Origin: Pholiota molesta
Taxonomy: Eukaryota > Basidiomycota > Agaricomycetes > Agaricales > Strophariaceae
Assembly (NCBI GenBank): GCA_014925825.1
Contig: JACGCK010000309.1
Coordinates: 1-45,362, forward strand
Direction: 5' to 3'
DNA: 45,362 bases
Part shown: one piece after another, positions 10,101-18,857 of the stretch
How positions within the stretch are numbered: position 1 is the first letter of the stretch
Layout of the letters: each line of letters begins with the position of its first letter
Notes under the pieces: generated by a model
Database searches by the model: none
What the model was told of the DNA's origin: nothing
What the model saw: the letters and a program-made list of their open reading frames with translations, nothing else
Program-made: the position numbers and the translations under genes

Positions 10101-13100
10101 CAGCGCGGCCAGCGCGCCAACACCCGTTCGCAGGGACTTGTCGATCATATACAAACGGAACTACGCCGAGCGGCCACACGGTATCGAAAGGCACGAGCAG
10201 CAATTGAATTACTTGCGAAACCGCTTGGAAAGATTGCATGGGATAAGGATCTTCTTCCGCTGAAAGATGAAGATATTCAATCACTGTCACCCGATGATCA
10301 GGAAGCGTCTGAAGGTCATCGAACCGTCTCATGGATCTGGATGCATGCCGTAGGCGATGGAGAACGTAGCGCGGATGATCGTTTGCATGAAAGTATGTCT
10401 TTCCACTAATTTTTTGTTCTGTTTATTTCACTAATGTATATAGGTCTACGAATTGAGTGGTGTAAGAGCCGAGCTCGCCGAGATCGGTGGGTCGAAGAGG
10501 TTCAGCTGATTCAAGAAGAGCGCCGTCGTATTCTCGAATTTTTGGACTACCGCGCTAATGAGTGGCTGCAACGCGCGCAAGGCGATCACTCGTGGATGCT
10601 GCCTGGCGTCCAGCTCGATCAGATTGCAATAAACGGGCGTCTGGCATATGCACGACGGCAGGCTTCTCAGTTCCAAAGTATGCGCTCATATTTTGAACAC
10701 GCGACGCAGAACGTTGATGTGTACATTGCATCCAGGCGTACCGGACATCTCGATATATCAACCCTTGCTATAGCAAGAGCGGGTTGATATATCAGAACTT
10801 GTACTAGAGGAGGGTGATCTTTGATATATCACCCTCCTCTCGCGGGCCGTGGTTATCCCTTCCCAATGTCTTATCCCTACGGAATTATCCGCGCGTCAGC
10901 GCGGGAATTTTTTTGGCGAAAGCGCTTCTATGGCGCGCGATCCTTAGTCATCCCGCCATCATCTGAAGAAAGGTTATCCCGGCCTATGATCGATCAATCT
11001 CACGGAACCTATTTTTTGTTCCTGATCTCGCATCCTTTAGCGTGCGCCTCCACCCTCGCCACCGCCGTTGCAGCCGCCGCCGCTCCCTCGCGCGCTTGCA
11101 GCCATGCTTGCAGCGCTCTATCCATCTCGGGCTGTCAGCCGTTGCGCCATTGATTTTGCATTGTTACGCGCACCCGTCCGCTGCCTCGCCGCTGCTCCCT
11201 CGCGCTCTCCAGCGGCGTCCAGCCCCGCTTGCCGCCCACCAGTACTCGCGCTTTTTTCATCTCGGGTAGGGCTGCCCGCCCTCATTCCATTTCGATCTCC
11301 CATCATTGCCGAGGGCGAGGCCTTTTTTTGTGTCTTTCTATGAATGTTTCAGTTGTAATTAGCAACATAGTAAATACCCAAACTTTATCTACTTTTAATA
11401 TTCTAATTTAAGTACTCTAACTGATCAACCTGCATGCGGGCGAGCGAGCAAGGAGAGGGCAAGTGGGTGGTGTGCCGTGTGCGGCTTGGCTGAGTTACGG
11501 CGGCAAGGACTGGTGTCACTGCGCAGTGCGGCGGCGTCGGGCTGGGCCTTCGCGCGCCGCGGGTGCGTGCCGACGTCACATCGGGCTGGGCCTGCGTGCA
11601 CGGTGTCGGCGCAGGGGGCCTTTCCCGCCTGACAGGGCGTACGCTGCGCAGATGATGGCGTAGCGCTGTGGGGGTGTGCTAGCGCGATTGGCAGGCCAAT
11701 GCACCTGGGGTGCCGTGCTCGGCGGCATCGGGCTGGGCCTTCGTGCGCCGCAGGAGCGTCCCGACGCTGGGCCTGCGTGCACCGCGGGTACGGCTGGACA
11801 GACGGTGAAGTGTCGCTGTGGAGGTGGGTTAGCGTGATTGGAGGGGAGCGGCAGCGCACGTACCTGGGGCGCCGTGCTCGAGTCTCGACGGCGCCTCTAT
11901 GTCCTACTGCGGCTCTGGTGGGTGCGGTCCTTGCCCTCCTTGCCCTCCCTCGCCATCCTTGCCTTCCACGGCCTTCCCTCTTCTGCGGCGCTCGCTCGCC
12001 CACTCGCACAGGCGGTGTTTCGTGGTGCACAGTTGGGCGCCGGGCCTTGCGGCGCTTCGCTGTCGCGGGTGCTCCGTTAGTTGCTGGGTGGGTGGTCTGC
12101 GCGTTCGCGCTTGTCGTCGGTCGGTGGTGACGTGGCCCGCACGGTTTGGCGGCTGGCGGCGATGCGCGTCCTAGGTGGTTCTCGGCGGGTGCTGGTTGGC
12201 GTGCCCAACGGCCACCATGGTCGGTGGATGCAGATTTGCAGGTACTTACTGATGAAGAAATGACGGGGCAATGTATTTGATGCCATCATTAGCGCCAAAT
12301 TAGCGCTGAGGTTTGAGATATGTTTGCGATTGTCAGTTCATTGTGGTAGAACTACATTGGTGTCCACTTAGAGAAGCATATATTCTGAAACTAGAAGATT
12401 ATTTCTATTTAATAAGATACATTCATTTTTTTTGATCAGGACAAGTTCCAGGATCTTCGGTAGGGTTTCTATATGATACCTCAATGATATGCATTAGATA
12501 CTGGTGCATTCACTCTTCCCAAACTTTTATCAATCAGATGATTTCAGATCTGTATCATCTACTGAACATGTACATCTTTTTTGGGCCCCAATAGCGCAAG
12601 TATTACAGCGTAGAACAGCAGAGTATCACAAACTTATCGCAAACATGTGCCATTGATGTTTGCGATAGGTTTGTGATCAAGATAATATAGCGTTGTGAAT
12701 ACAATGCTTCATGCTCGGAGAACTTGAGCTTAAATAGTAGATGTCATCTCCTCATCAGAATCTAACTTGCAAACGGCAGAATGAGTCCTCTTTTCTTTTG
12801 GGACCCTTTTGCTGAAGAATTTATGGACCAATATTTTAGACACATTAAGCAACAATTTATATTCGAACATCATATCTACACTAGATACAAATAATCTATC
12901 TTATTTATGAACATCTATTCTGCATGGCTAAGCGCGCATGCTGAAAAGGGATAATGCGCGGCGCTTGCTCCTCACCAATTCCTTCCGGGTGCTCGCATTC
13001 ACCCATGCCACCTGACGCCCGCTTGGGGCTTGCCTGGTCCCCGCTTTGCGCCTCCCACCAACCACAGCTGGTCCAATCCGCAACGGCGGGCAGTGCCCGT

Positions 13101-14762
13101 ACTCGTGCGCATGCCTGCCTACCCACACCCTGCAGCAGCGGGTGAAGAGGTGACAATGAGCGATGGCGACCTTCGCGTCGCCATTGCTCGTTGTCTCCCC
13201 ATGCAGCCCCTGCGCTAACCTAGCACCACCTCATGCGGTGATGCAGCAACAGCCAGCCCCGCCATCAGCCGGCGGACTGCGCTCGTTGTACGTACGCCGT
13301 CGCTGGGTGGACGAGCCTCAGAGGCATGGGCATGGGCACGGACGGGCGTCCGGTGGGCTCGGGGAACGGAAGCGTAGGGAGAAGGTCGCGGGTGGGAGGC
13401 GAGCGGCACTGGGGTCGCTGGGTTCGTGCATGCCGCCTCGTCGCGACGACCTGGCAGCGCGCGCGGACCAGGCGGGCTGCAGCGAGGCGGGCGTGGGGTG
13501 CGGTGGCTGTGGCCACGCGATGGCATGGAGAAGGGAGAACGGGGGCGGTGGCCGCGTCCCTCGTCGCCGCGAGCGGATACTGTGGGGACGTGGATGTGTG
13601 TGAGTGGGTAGGCAAGGTGGGCGGCGCGACGGGCGCACCTGCTGGGTCTCCCGCTCTCGGGTCTCCCCTGTGTTCCTTCTCCCTTTCGTCCGTCGGCGTT
13701 TCCCAAAGCGAGAGCCCACATCCCTGTCGCAGGGGAGGGGCTTGAGCGGGGGTATGGTGGTGGTACGAGGAAGAAGTCAACCGTGGATTAACACAGTTGA
13801 TGGGGATTTCGGCAAACGCCGAAACGCGAGCGCGTCGTCGAACACAACGCGCTCAGCACTTTTGGCTCATTCTTCTGGCCGAACTTTTATTGGAGACTAT
13901 TTTTTAATTCATTTGGTGAGTTCTTCCCTTCTCCTCTCGCGCATTATTGACCACGCCGTAGCACATCTGATTCTTCAAGGTCGACGGGACAGTACGGCCC
14001 TACGGGAGAGGGCACCGCACGACGGCGCATAGGATTAGGAGAGGCGGCGAGGCGCGATTCGTCGTACGATTAGGAGGGGTAGATTTTATCAATTGAAATC
14101 AATTTTTTTGCTACAAAACGCTCGAAAAAAATCAATTCACACTCAATACATGGCATACACTACAAGAACTATCGGTAAGTGTAACGTGAACAGGAGGGAC
14201 GGAAGAGCGTAGCCGTGAGGGCGCGCCGGAGGTTGGGACGAGGGCGCGCGCGCAGCTGCTGCCAGCCGCTAGCGCAGGCGTTCGCCCGATCCGATATAGG
14301 TGCGATCGCGTGCGGGGAGCGTGCCTGAATTATTGCGCCCGAGCCCCATTTTGGACGGGGGCGCGCCGCCAAGGTGCCTTAGGGCCGCTGTCTTTCAAAT
14401 CGGATTGGGCGGAGGGCGCGCCGCCAGGCAAAGGCGGCGCGCAGACCAGAGGAGAATGATATATCAGAGGCTACCCAGAGGGTACCCTCCTCTATATACA
14501 AGCTCAGAGGAGGGTGATATATCAATGATCACCCTCCTCTAGTACAGGTTCTGATATATCAACCTGCTCTTGCTATAGCAAGGGTTGATATATCAACATG
14601 TCCGGTACAGGTGTTGCATCACACGGTGATGGATCTGTGAGTCTAACTGGTGCTAAAGGGTTGGCCTCTTTACAGGCAGAAGAACTTGAAGATGATGATA
14701 TTCCAGGTCAAATGGATTATAGTCTAGAGGGACAGTTTACAGAGGACATGATAGCATCTTAA
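7107..14762 (+). CDS. KDZ-family transposase with CxC2-type cysteine cluster, last exon split by an insertion
   Basis: Exons 7107-7433, 7487-8128, 8187-8380, 8433-8601, 8650-8792, 8841-9238, 9280-9474, 9522-9672, 9728-10392, 10444-10740, then 14608-14762 once the inserted element is left out; the sum is 3336 nt (1111 aa). Domains in order: an N-terminal zinc cluster (CMRCQSVG.., CKDC.., LLCRKCILDVH), then DINGIHDVNLDFCGC, CPACPQPGKNLPEGW, a catalytic-core segment with GLDANFRLKRR, YDIACQW, PKFHLPAH and DGEGVERGWA, GSRRDTLDDHFGDQNW, and a coiled, Arg/Glu-rich C-terminus. These are hallmarks of Kyakuja-Dileera-Zisupton transposases; the Asp, Asp and Glu of the core strings are the likely metal ligands. 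One intron (8381-8432) is of GC-AG type. A 40-nt GTAAGG..AAAG stretch (7700-7739) looks like an intron but only reading through keeps the frame. The frame is otherwise intact. Confidence 0.88.
8381..8432 (+). other. GC-AG intron in the KDZ transposase
   Basis: The KDZ frame before it ends PPEK and the frame after it begins FLYRLFIGLDANF; the two are in different frames. Only an intron starting GCATGC after AAAAAG and ending TTCAG joins them correctly (52 nt, phase 2). The donor position reads AG|GC, the accepted minor class. Confidence 0.65.
10741..10843 (+). repeat. Left terminal inverted repeat of the 3.87 kb element
   Basis: Matches the reverse complement of 14503-14605 with few differences. 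It holds two nested hairpins, one around GCTATAGC and one around the CACCCTCCTCT/AGAGGAGGGTG arms. Confidence 0.85.
12625..12677. repeat. Hairpin in the AT-rich core of the 3.87 kb element
   Basis: An arm of about 22 bp starting ATCACAAAC and containing TATCGCAAACAT is mirrored by ATGTTTGCGATA followed by GGTTTGTGAT, with a 9-nt loop and one mismatch. It resembles the central hairpins of the 4.37 kb element in position (centre of the element), not in sequence. Confidence 0.7.
14503..14605 (-). repeat. Right terminal inverted repeat of the 3.87 kb element
   Basis: Reverse-complement partner of 10741-10843. Further inward (14455-14502) there are extra GATATATC and GAGGAGGGT-type blocks without a partner on the left, so the right subterminal region is more complex. 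Confidence 0.85.
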
Positions 14763-15075
14763 ATTACACATACTATTCTACAGAAAGTGTGATATGTATC
14801 AAAAAGGTGTTGAGGCTAGGTCATTACAATGGGGAAGGAAAGTATACACAGAGTATACATCATTATCGCAGAAGATAAATGGAGGTGGTGTGTGAAGCGG
14901 TAGTAGGTGTATATACGGGAAGTATACTTTATTACAGTACACGGCAACAAGGGGAGGCAGGTGGTAGGCGGGTCAGAGCCTCTTAGCAGGTGTACGGTAA
15001 TTAGCATAAAAGTATACATGAGCCATGGTAACTACAGTGAAATATGTACTTTTGAGTCCACTGTGGTTACCGAAA
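14763..15075. other. Probable right subterminal region of the KDZ transposon
   Basis: No gene. GTATAC or GTATATAC occurs repeatedly (near 14841, 14851, 14910, 14921, 15012 and 15077), and a hairpin with GGTAACTACAGTG / CACTGTGGTTACC arms spans about 15024-15069. Such repeated short motifs are common next to DNA transposon ends. The exact terminus cannot be fixed because the left end lies outside the window. Confidence 0.35.
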
Positions 15076-15142
15076 AATGTATACATCTCTGTACACATGG
15101 GGTGGCCCTGCTGCATGGCAGATTCTGAAAAAGGGAAAGAAA

Positions 15143-15664
15143 ATGGCGATGGAAGAGAGCTCGGAACCTGAAGTCGACGAGCTGGACTCAACTTCGAGTG
15201 ACGAGAAGGAAATAACGACGTCTATTCGTGTCTCACGTCGCGACCTCGAGGGCACTGAGCAACTTTACACCAAGCCATGCAGCCTCTGTTCATCACGCAA
15301 AACTCCCTGCGAAAAGCCTCAAAGCGGAGGTTCCTGTGTTGGGTGCAAGGTTTGGAAGATGAAGTGCATGTACGCGGGGTACCAAAGAAACACACCAAAG
15401 AAGCCCAAGACAGCCCAGCAAAAGCGCGATACCGGGGATAGTGGGAGGGTAGAGGTTACCAACGAAGAGCAGGAACCGGCAAGTATGGCAATCCAGCCGA
15501 CTGCCTCAACCCCACAGCTGGGAGCCTCGAGCTTAGGCTCGATGGCGGTCAAGACGACCAACGCTGATTATAATGAAGCTCGTCTTCAAAGGATTGAGGC
15601 CGGGTATCACAATATAGAGCGCATGCTATTGGCATTGTCCCAGCAAAAGCCATCCCTGAAGTAG
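15143..15664 (+). CDS. Small Zn2Cys6-like protein
   Basis: One exon, 173 aa. The start at 15143 follows an A-rich stretch; the frame is open upstream to 15077. The N-terminus is acidic (SEPEVDELDSTSSDEKE). Cysteines at about 46, 49, 56, 65, 68 and 75 give C-x2-C-x6-C-x8-C-x2-C-x6-C, the exact spacing of the fungal binuclear zinc cluster, with the basic residues expected between them (SSRKTP, KVWKMK). The C-terminal 25 residues (RLQRIEAGYHNIERMLLALSQQ) can form an amphipathic helix or short coiled coil. It lacks the long middle homology region of classical Zn2Cys6 regulators, so it may be a small DNA-binding protein of unknown target. It lies just beyond the KDZ transposase and could belong to the transposon or be its neighbour. 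Confidence 0.75.
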   Translation: MAMEESSEPEVDELDSTSSDEKEITTSIRVSRRDLEGTEQLYTKPCSLCSSRKTPCEKPQSGGSCVGCKVWKMKCMYAGYQRNTPKKPKTAQQKRDTGDSGRVEVTNEEQEPASMAIQPTASTPQLGASSLGSMAVKTTNADYNEARLQRIEAGYHNIERMLLALSQQKPSLK

Positions 15665-17731
15665 GAACTTGTCCGTATACCATGTCTAACCAATGCATGA
15701 ATATGAATTTATGAATAAAAAAAACTTCTGATGCATTCAAGGGCAACGAGAAGTCATAAATTTAATCCTATAAAGCTTTATATGGATATATTACTTACAT
15801 CGAGTATACACACGAGAATTCCAGATACATAATAAGGACATTCCAATAGTCCTCATTGAGAACGGAGGGTTAAGACGGACAAAACACCGCTTGATTCGGC
15901 GAACGTTTACCCAGAGAGATCAAGACGCCTGATCAAACGCGTATTCGACCACCAGGACATCGTCGAGCATTCAAAACCATGGGTGGTTAGGGAATCCCGC
16001 AGATTCAAGCGTGAAGCTTTGGAGGGGCACATACAATGCACCTTATTTGCTAGAACGTTGCACCGAGAGCACAAGTAACTTCAAGAAAAGGTGCAGACTG
16101 GTTCCGCAGCATCGAACCCACTCCGCTCAAGGGCAGCTCAGTCATCCCGCTTCCCAGCCGCAGGTAGCGGGTATGAAATAATAATTGCAGGATCATTGAA
16201 TGCTGGTGTGAGGTATGGCAAGGCGGTGGGTGGAGTTAGATACTACCCCGAGTCATTCATGCATTAAAGAGCTACGGATATGCACAAGGTCCTGCAGCTC
16301 TGCGCAACATCTCCCTGTATCGTGAAACTCTAGCTGGTAGTGGATGATGGCGGATGCCGCGCAGATGACGACGGTGCGACACGCGAGGACATGCAACACA
16401 CAGGAGCGGGCGCGGTCATCCTAGCAAGACCCGTGGTCACTTACGTTACCGCAGTACATAGTATTGACCGGAATCTTTGGCCCAGGACTTGCCCAAGTCT
16501 GCAACGTCTGAATCAACGTCGACGCGTCAACCCACATTGGATGAATCGAAGAAATATCGGAGGCCTTGGGGAATCAAATCGAAAGAGAAGAGGACCTTTT
16601 CGGTTGGCCATATGTCACTAATAATCAGTATTCCATTGCGCGCAGCCAGGAGGCCTGGGGCTTGAGTTTGAGGCCTGTGTAGGTTTACTGTAAGAAAGTA
16701 CATAGAGCGGCAGTGCCGGCATACATCCAAGCGCCGATTGAATATCATGCCTGCCCTAAATCAAGCTCGAGCTGAAAAGAAAAAACTTTCCAATGTGCAA
16801 CATCCATCCCTTTTTCCACAGTCGCTCTTTCGTTTTCGTTGTTGCTCATGGTGGCTTTCTCTTTGGGGCAGTCAAGTGATGGATCAATGGGTGTATAGGT
16901 TCGTGCTACATCTCTGCCGTTTTCATCCAACTTTTCTTTTTCTTTCGTGACGAAAAAGAGCATCATGCTCGATAACCCAGCTCTTCGAGGAGGGAGTAAC
17001 GCCCCGTTTAACCATTGAGAACAAAATCTATCTGATTCTTCTTCATTGTGCATACTTTTTTTTGAAGTTTCGACAGCTGACAATACTCTTTAGTATGATA
17101 TACTTCATCTCCCGATGTACTGGCTCGCATCAGGTTGACTGTCGACAGTCGTGTTCTCTATCTCTATCCTTGCTGTGAGTACTATTTCCTTTCATCAAAC
17201 CGCCTCGCCTCCTTTGAAGCGGTTTGCAAGATGAGATTTATAATTTTTCAGTTATCCCTGTCTTAATGCTTTTGTCGAGACCTTGAAAATCTGATACACT
17301 TTCGATTACCCCTTTGTCTTCTTCGAACCCGTACTAATGTTCCTCCCGCCTCTTCTTAGGTTATCGAATTCACCTCTCCCAGGTCGTCGGCGCCTCGAAA
17401 CTTGCTGGGTGTTAACGGGTAGGTCCAGTTCGACGTTTATTCCATGTGCTTCACTCTTGTATATTCTTCTTTCCTGTATGATTACCCTGATGTAAAATCT
17501 ACTACCCCATCTATTGCATCTCATTTTGCGAGGGGCGCTGGCAGACTTCGAAGTTCTCGCTATGTTATTAAGATTCAAACATGAAGTCAAGTCAAATGTG
17601 GTTATGTCCCCGCGTCGTTCCAATGTTTATATTGCAAATGATTAATGAACAGTCGCTGGGCCAGAGCAGATACTAATACAGGCTGATATATGTTCATACT
17701 TCTTACCAAGCTGTTTCCTTCAAGTACTTAG
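15665..17731. other. 2.07 kb without a recognisable gene
   Basis: The short open frames here (for example at 16340-16621) have no family features and unremarkable composition. The part from about 17090 to 17500 is pyrimidine-rich with several GT..AG pairs and could be spliced untranslated RNA, but nothing supports a specific call. Confidence 0.3.
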
Positions 17732-18641
17732 TTACCCTAGGAAATCTGTTATTCCTTTTTCGATGAAAACATCCAAACCGTCTTGAAGTGGAGTATCGCC
17801 TCCCACAATGTCGATTGCCAGCCCAGCTGCATCCTCTCTATCAACAAGAATTGCAAGCGCTTTGGCCACATCATCCCTCTATCGATGAGAATTATTTTGC
17901 TTCCGACTGTAAGTCAAGGAAATCAACCTTGACGTACCGATATTGTTTTGCCCAAATGTGTTCTGCCAACCGCCGCTGTGCCTACCCCGGGATTGTTGGT
18001 CAGTCCTCCTGGGCGTAATATAATCCACTTGAAAGCCGTTCGTTTGACGAGATTCTTGTCGGCTTCGTATTTCCACTTCATGTACGCTCCTATAGCATTC
18101 CGCACGCGATCGGACATGGCGATGTCTTCTTCGGTCTACATGAAGCAACGAATGAGAAATTGTTCCTGTGAATGTTAAGATAGGGACGTACATAATGTGC
18201 GGGTATCTTCTCAGGATCGCGGACGTCGATCGCGGACACCAGGATCAACAAGGGCTTCTTGCCTTCCACGCCCTCGAGGGCATCGAACACCTTCACAGCG
18301 CCTTCATAGTCGATCTTCTTCGTCATTTCCTCGCCGCCCTTCCCACCAGCTCCCGCGGAAAAGTAGACAACATCGGCTCCTTGGAAGGCTTGCGTGAAAT
18401 CCGCCACCGGTGCGTCTGCCAGGGACAGTACGAGCGGCTCTGCACCGTGCTCTTTGATGTCGTTTTCTTGTGAAGGATCCCTGATGATAGACGTGATCGA
18501 GTGGTTTGGGGTGAGCAGCTTGGCGAGCCGCAGAGAGACCTGCGGGTTGTTTTGGTCTTTTAGTATGGTACTAGCGCTCGGGATTACGGATTTTTTACTG
18601 ACATTACCGTGGCCCCCAACGATCACGACGTTTTTCGACAT
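17732..18641 (-). CDS. NAD(P)-binding SDR / NmrA-like protein
   Basis: Four exons on the minus strand: 18641-18603, 18539-18192, 18135-17938, 17878-17732, giving 243 aa with all phases in register. The first exon encodes a beta-strand and glycine-rich turn (VVIVGGHGN), continued after the intron as VSLRLAKLL: the dinucleotide-binding Rossmann signature of atypical short-chain dehydrogenases. Later parts are typical: TSIIRDPSQ (after the second strand), GADVVYFSAGAGG, LILVSAIDVRD, WIILRPGGLTN, and a C-terminus RDDVAKALAILVDREDAAGLAIDIVGGD (positions 17878-17795). In such proteins the last block packs on the sugar-binding side. The substrate is unknown; many fungal relatives are redox sensors or isomerase-like enzymes. 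It is divergently arranged with the peptidase gene at 18858. Confidence 0.82.
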
Positions 18642-18857
18642 TTTGGAGGTATGTAAGAGAGCTTGTTGGCGGGAACACTGAGGTCCGCAATAGTCGAATG
18701 CTCGAACCCCTATGTGAAGGAAACGTTCAAGGCGTGATGATCATGGTCGATGACGCGAAGATAAGATAAGATGACGACGGGACGATCTCACGGCTAGAAT
18801 CGAAACTAGAGCTTTCTCACTTTGTCACCACGAGATACCCTGACCGCGAAGAACTCG
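18642..18857. promoter_or_regulatory. Shared divergent promoter (SDR-like gene / acylaminoacyl-peptidase)
   Basis: Only 216 bp separate two start codons that face away from each other. The stretch includes a doubled GATAAGATAAG at 18760-18770, matching two overlapping WGATAR sites as used by fungal GATA factors. No clear TATA box was seen. Co-regulation is inference. Confidence 0.45.

Larger units (their letters stand above)
10741..14605. mobile_element. 3.87 kb non-coding element with hairpin-rich inverted ends, TA-flanked
   Basis: The left end (10741 on) and the reverse complement of the right end (to 14605) both start CCGGACAT and then share about 100 bp built on GATATATCAACCC and GAGGAGGGTGAT blocks, each block itself an imperfect palindrome. 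TA lies directly outside each end (10739-10740, 14606-14607), as expected for a TA target duplication of the Tc1/mariner type, though TA could equally be the tip of the repeat. The interior is GC-rich on both sides (11040-12200, 12950-13750) around an AT-rich core (12250-12900). No transposase is recognisable, so it is probably non-autonomous. It splits the last coding exon of the KDZ transposase. Confidence 0.82.

Noticed and set aside
11425..12030. Open minus-strand frame of 201 codons inside the 3.87 kb element
   Set aside because: Composition is Arg/Ala/Pro-rich as expected from GC-rich non-coding DNA, with equally open frames on the other strand. No transposase motif is present.
13163..13780. 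Several overlapping open frames on both strands
   Set aside because: All are explained by high GC content and lack of stop codons; none has a domain or a homologue in the window.
16340..16665. Candidate small gene in the 15.7-17.7 kb spacer
   Set aside because: Two frames overlap with no recognisable domain, splice structure or paralogue in the window; too weak to call.
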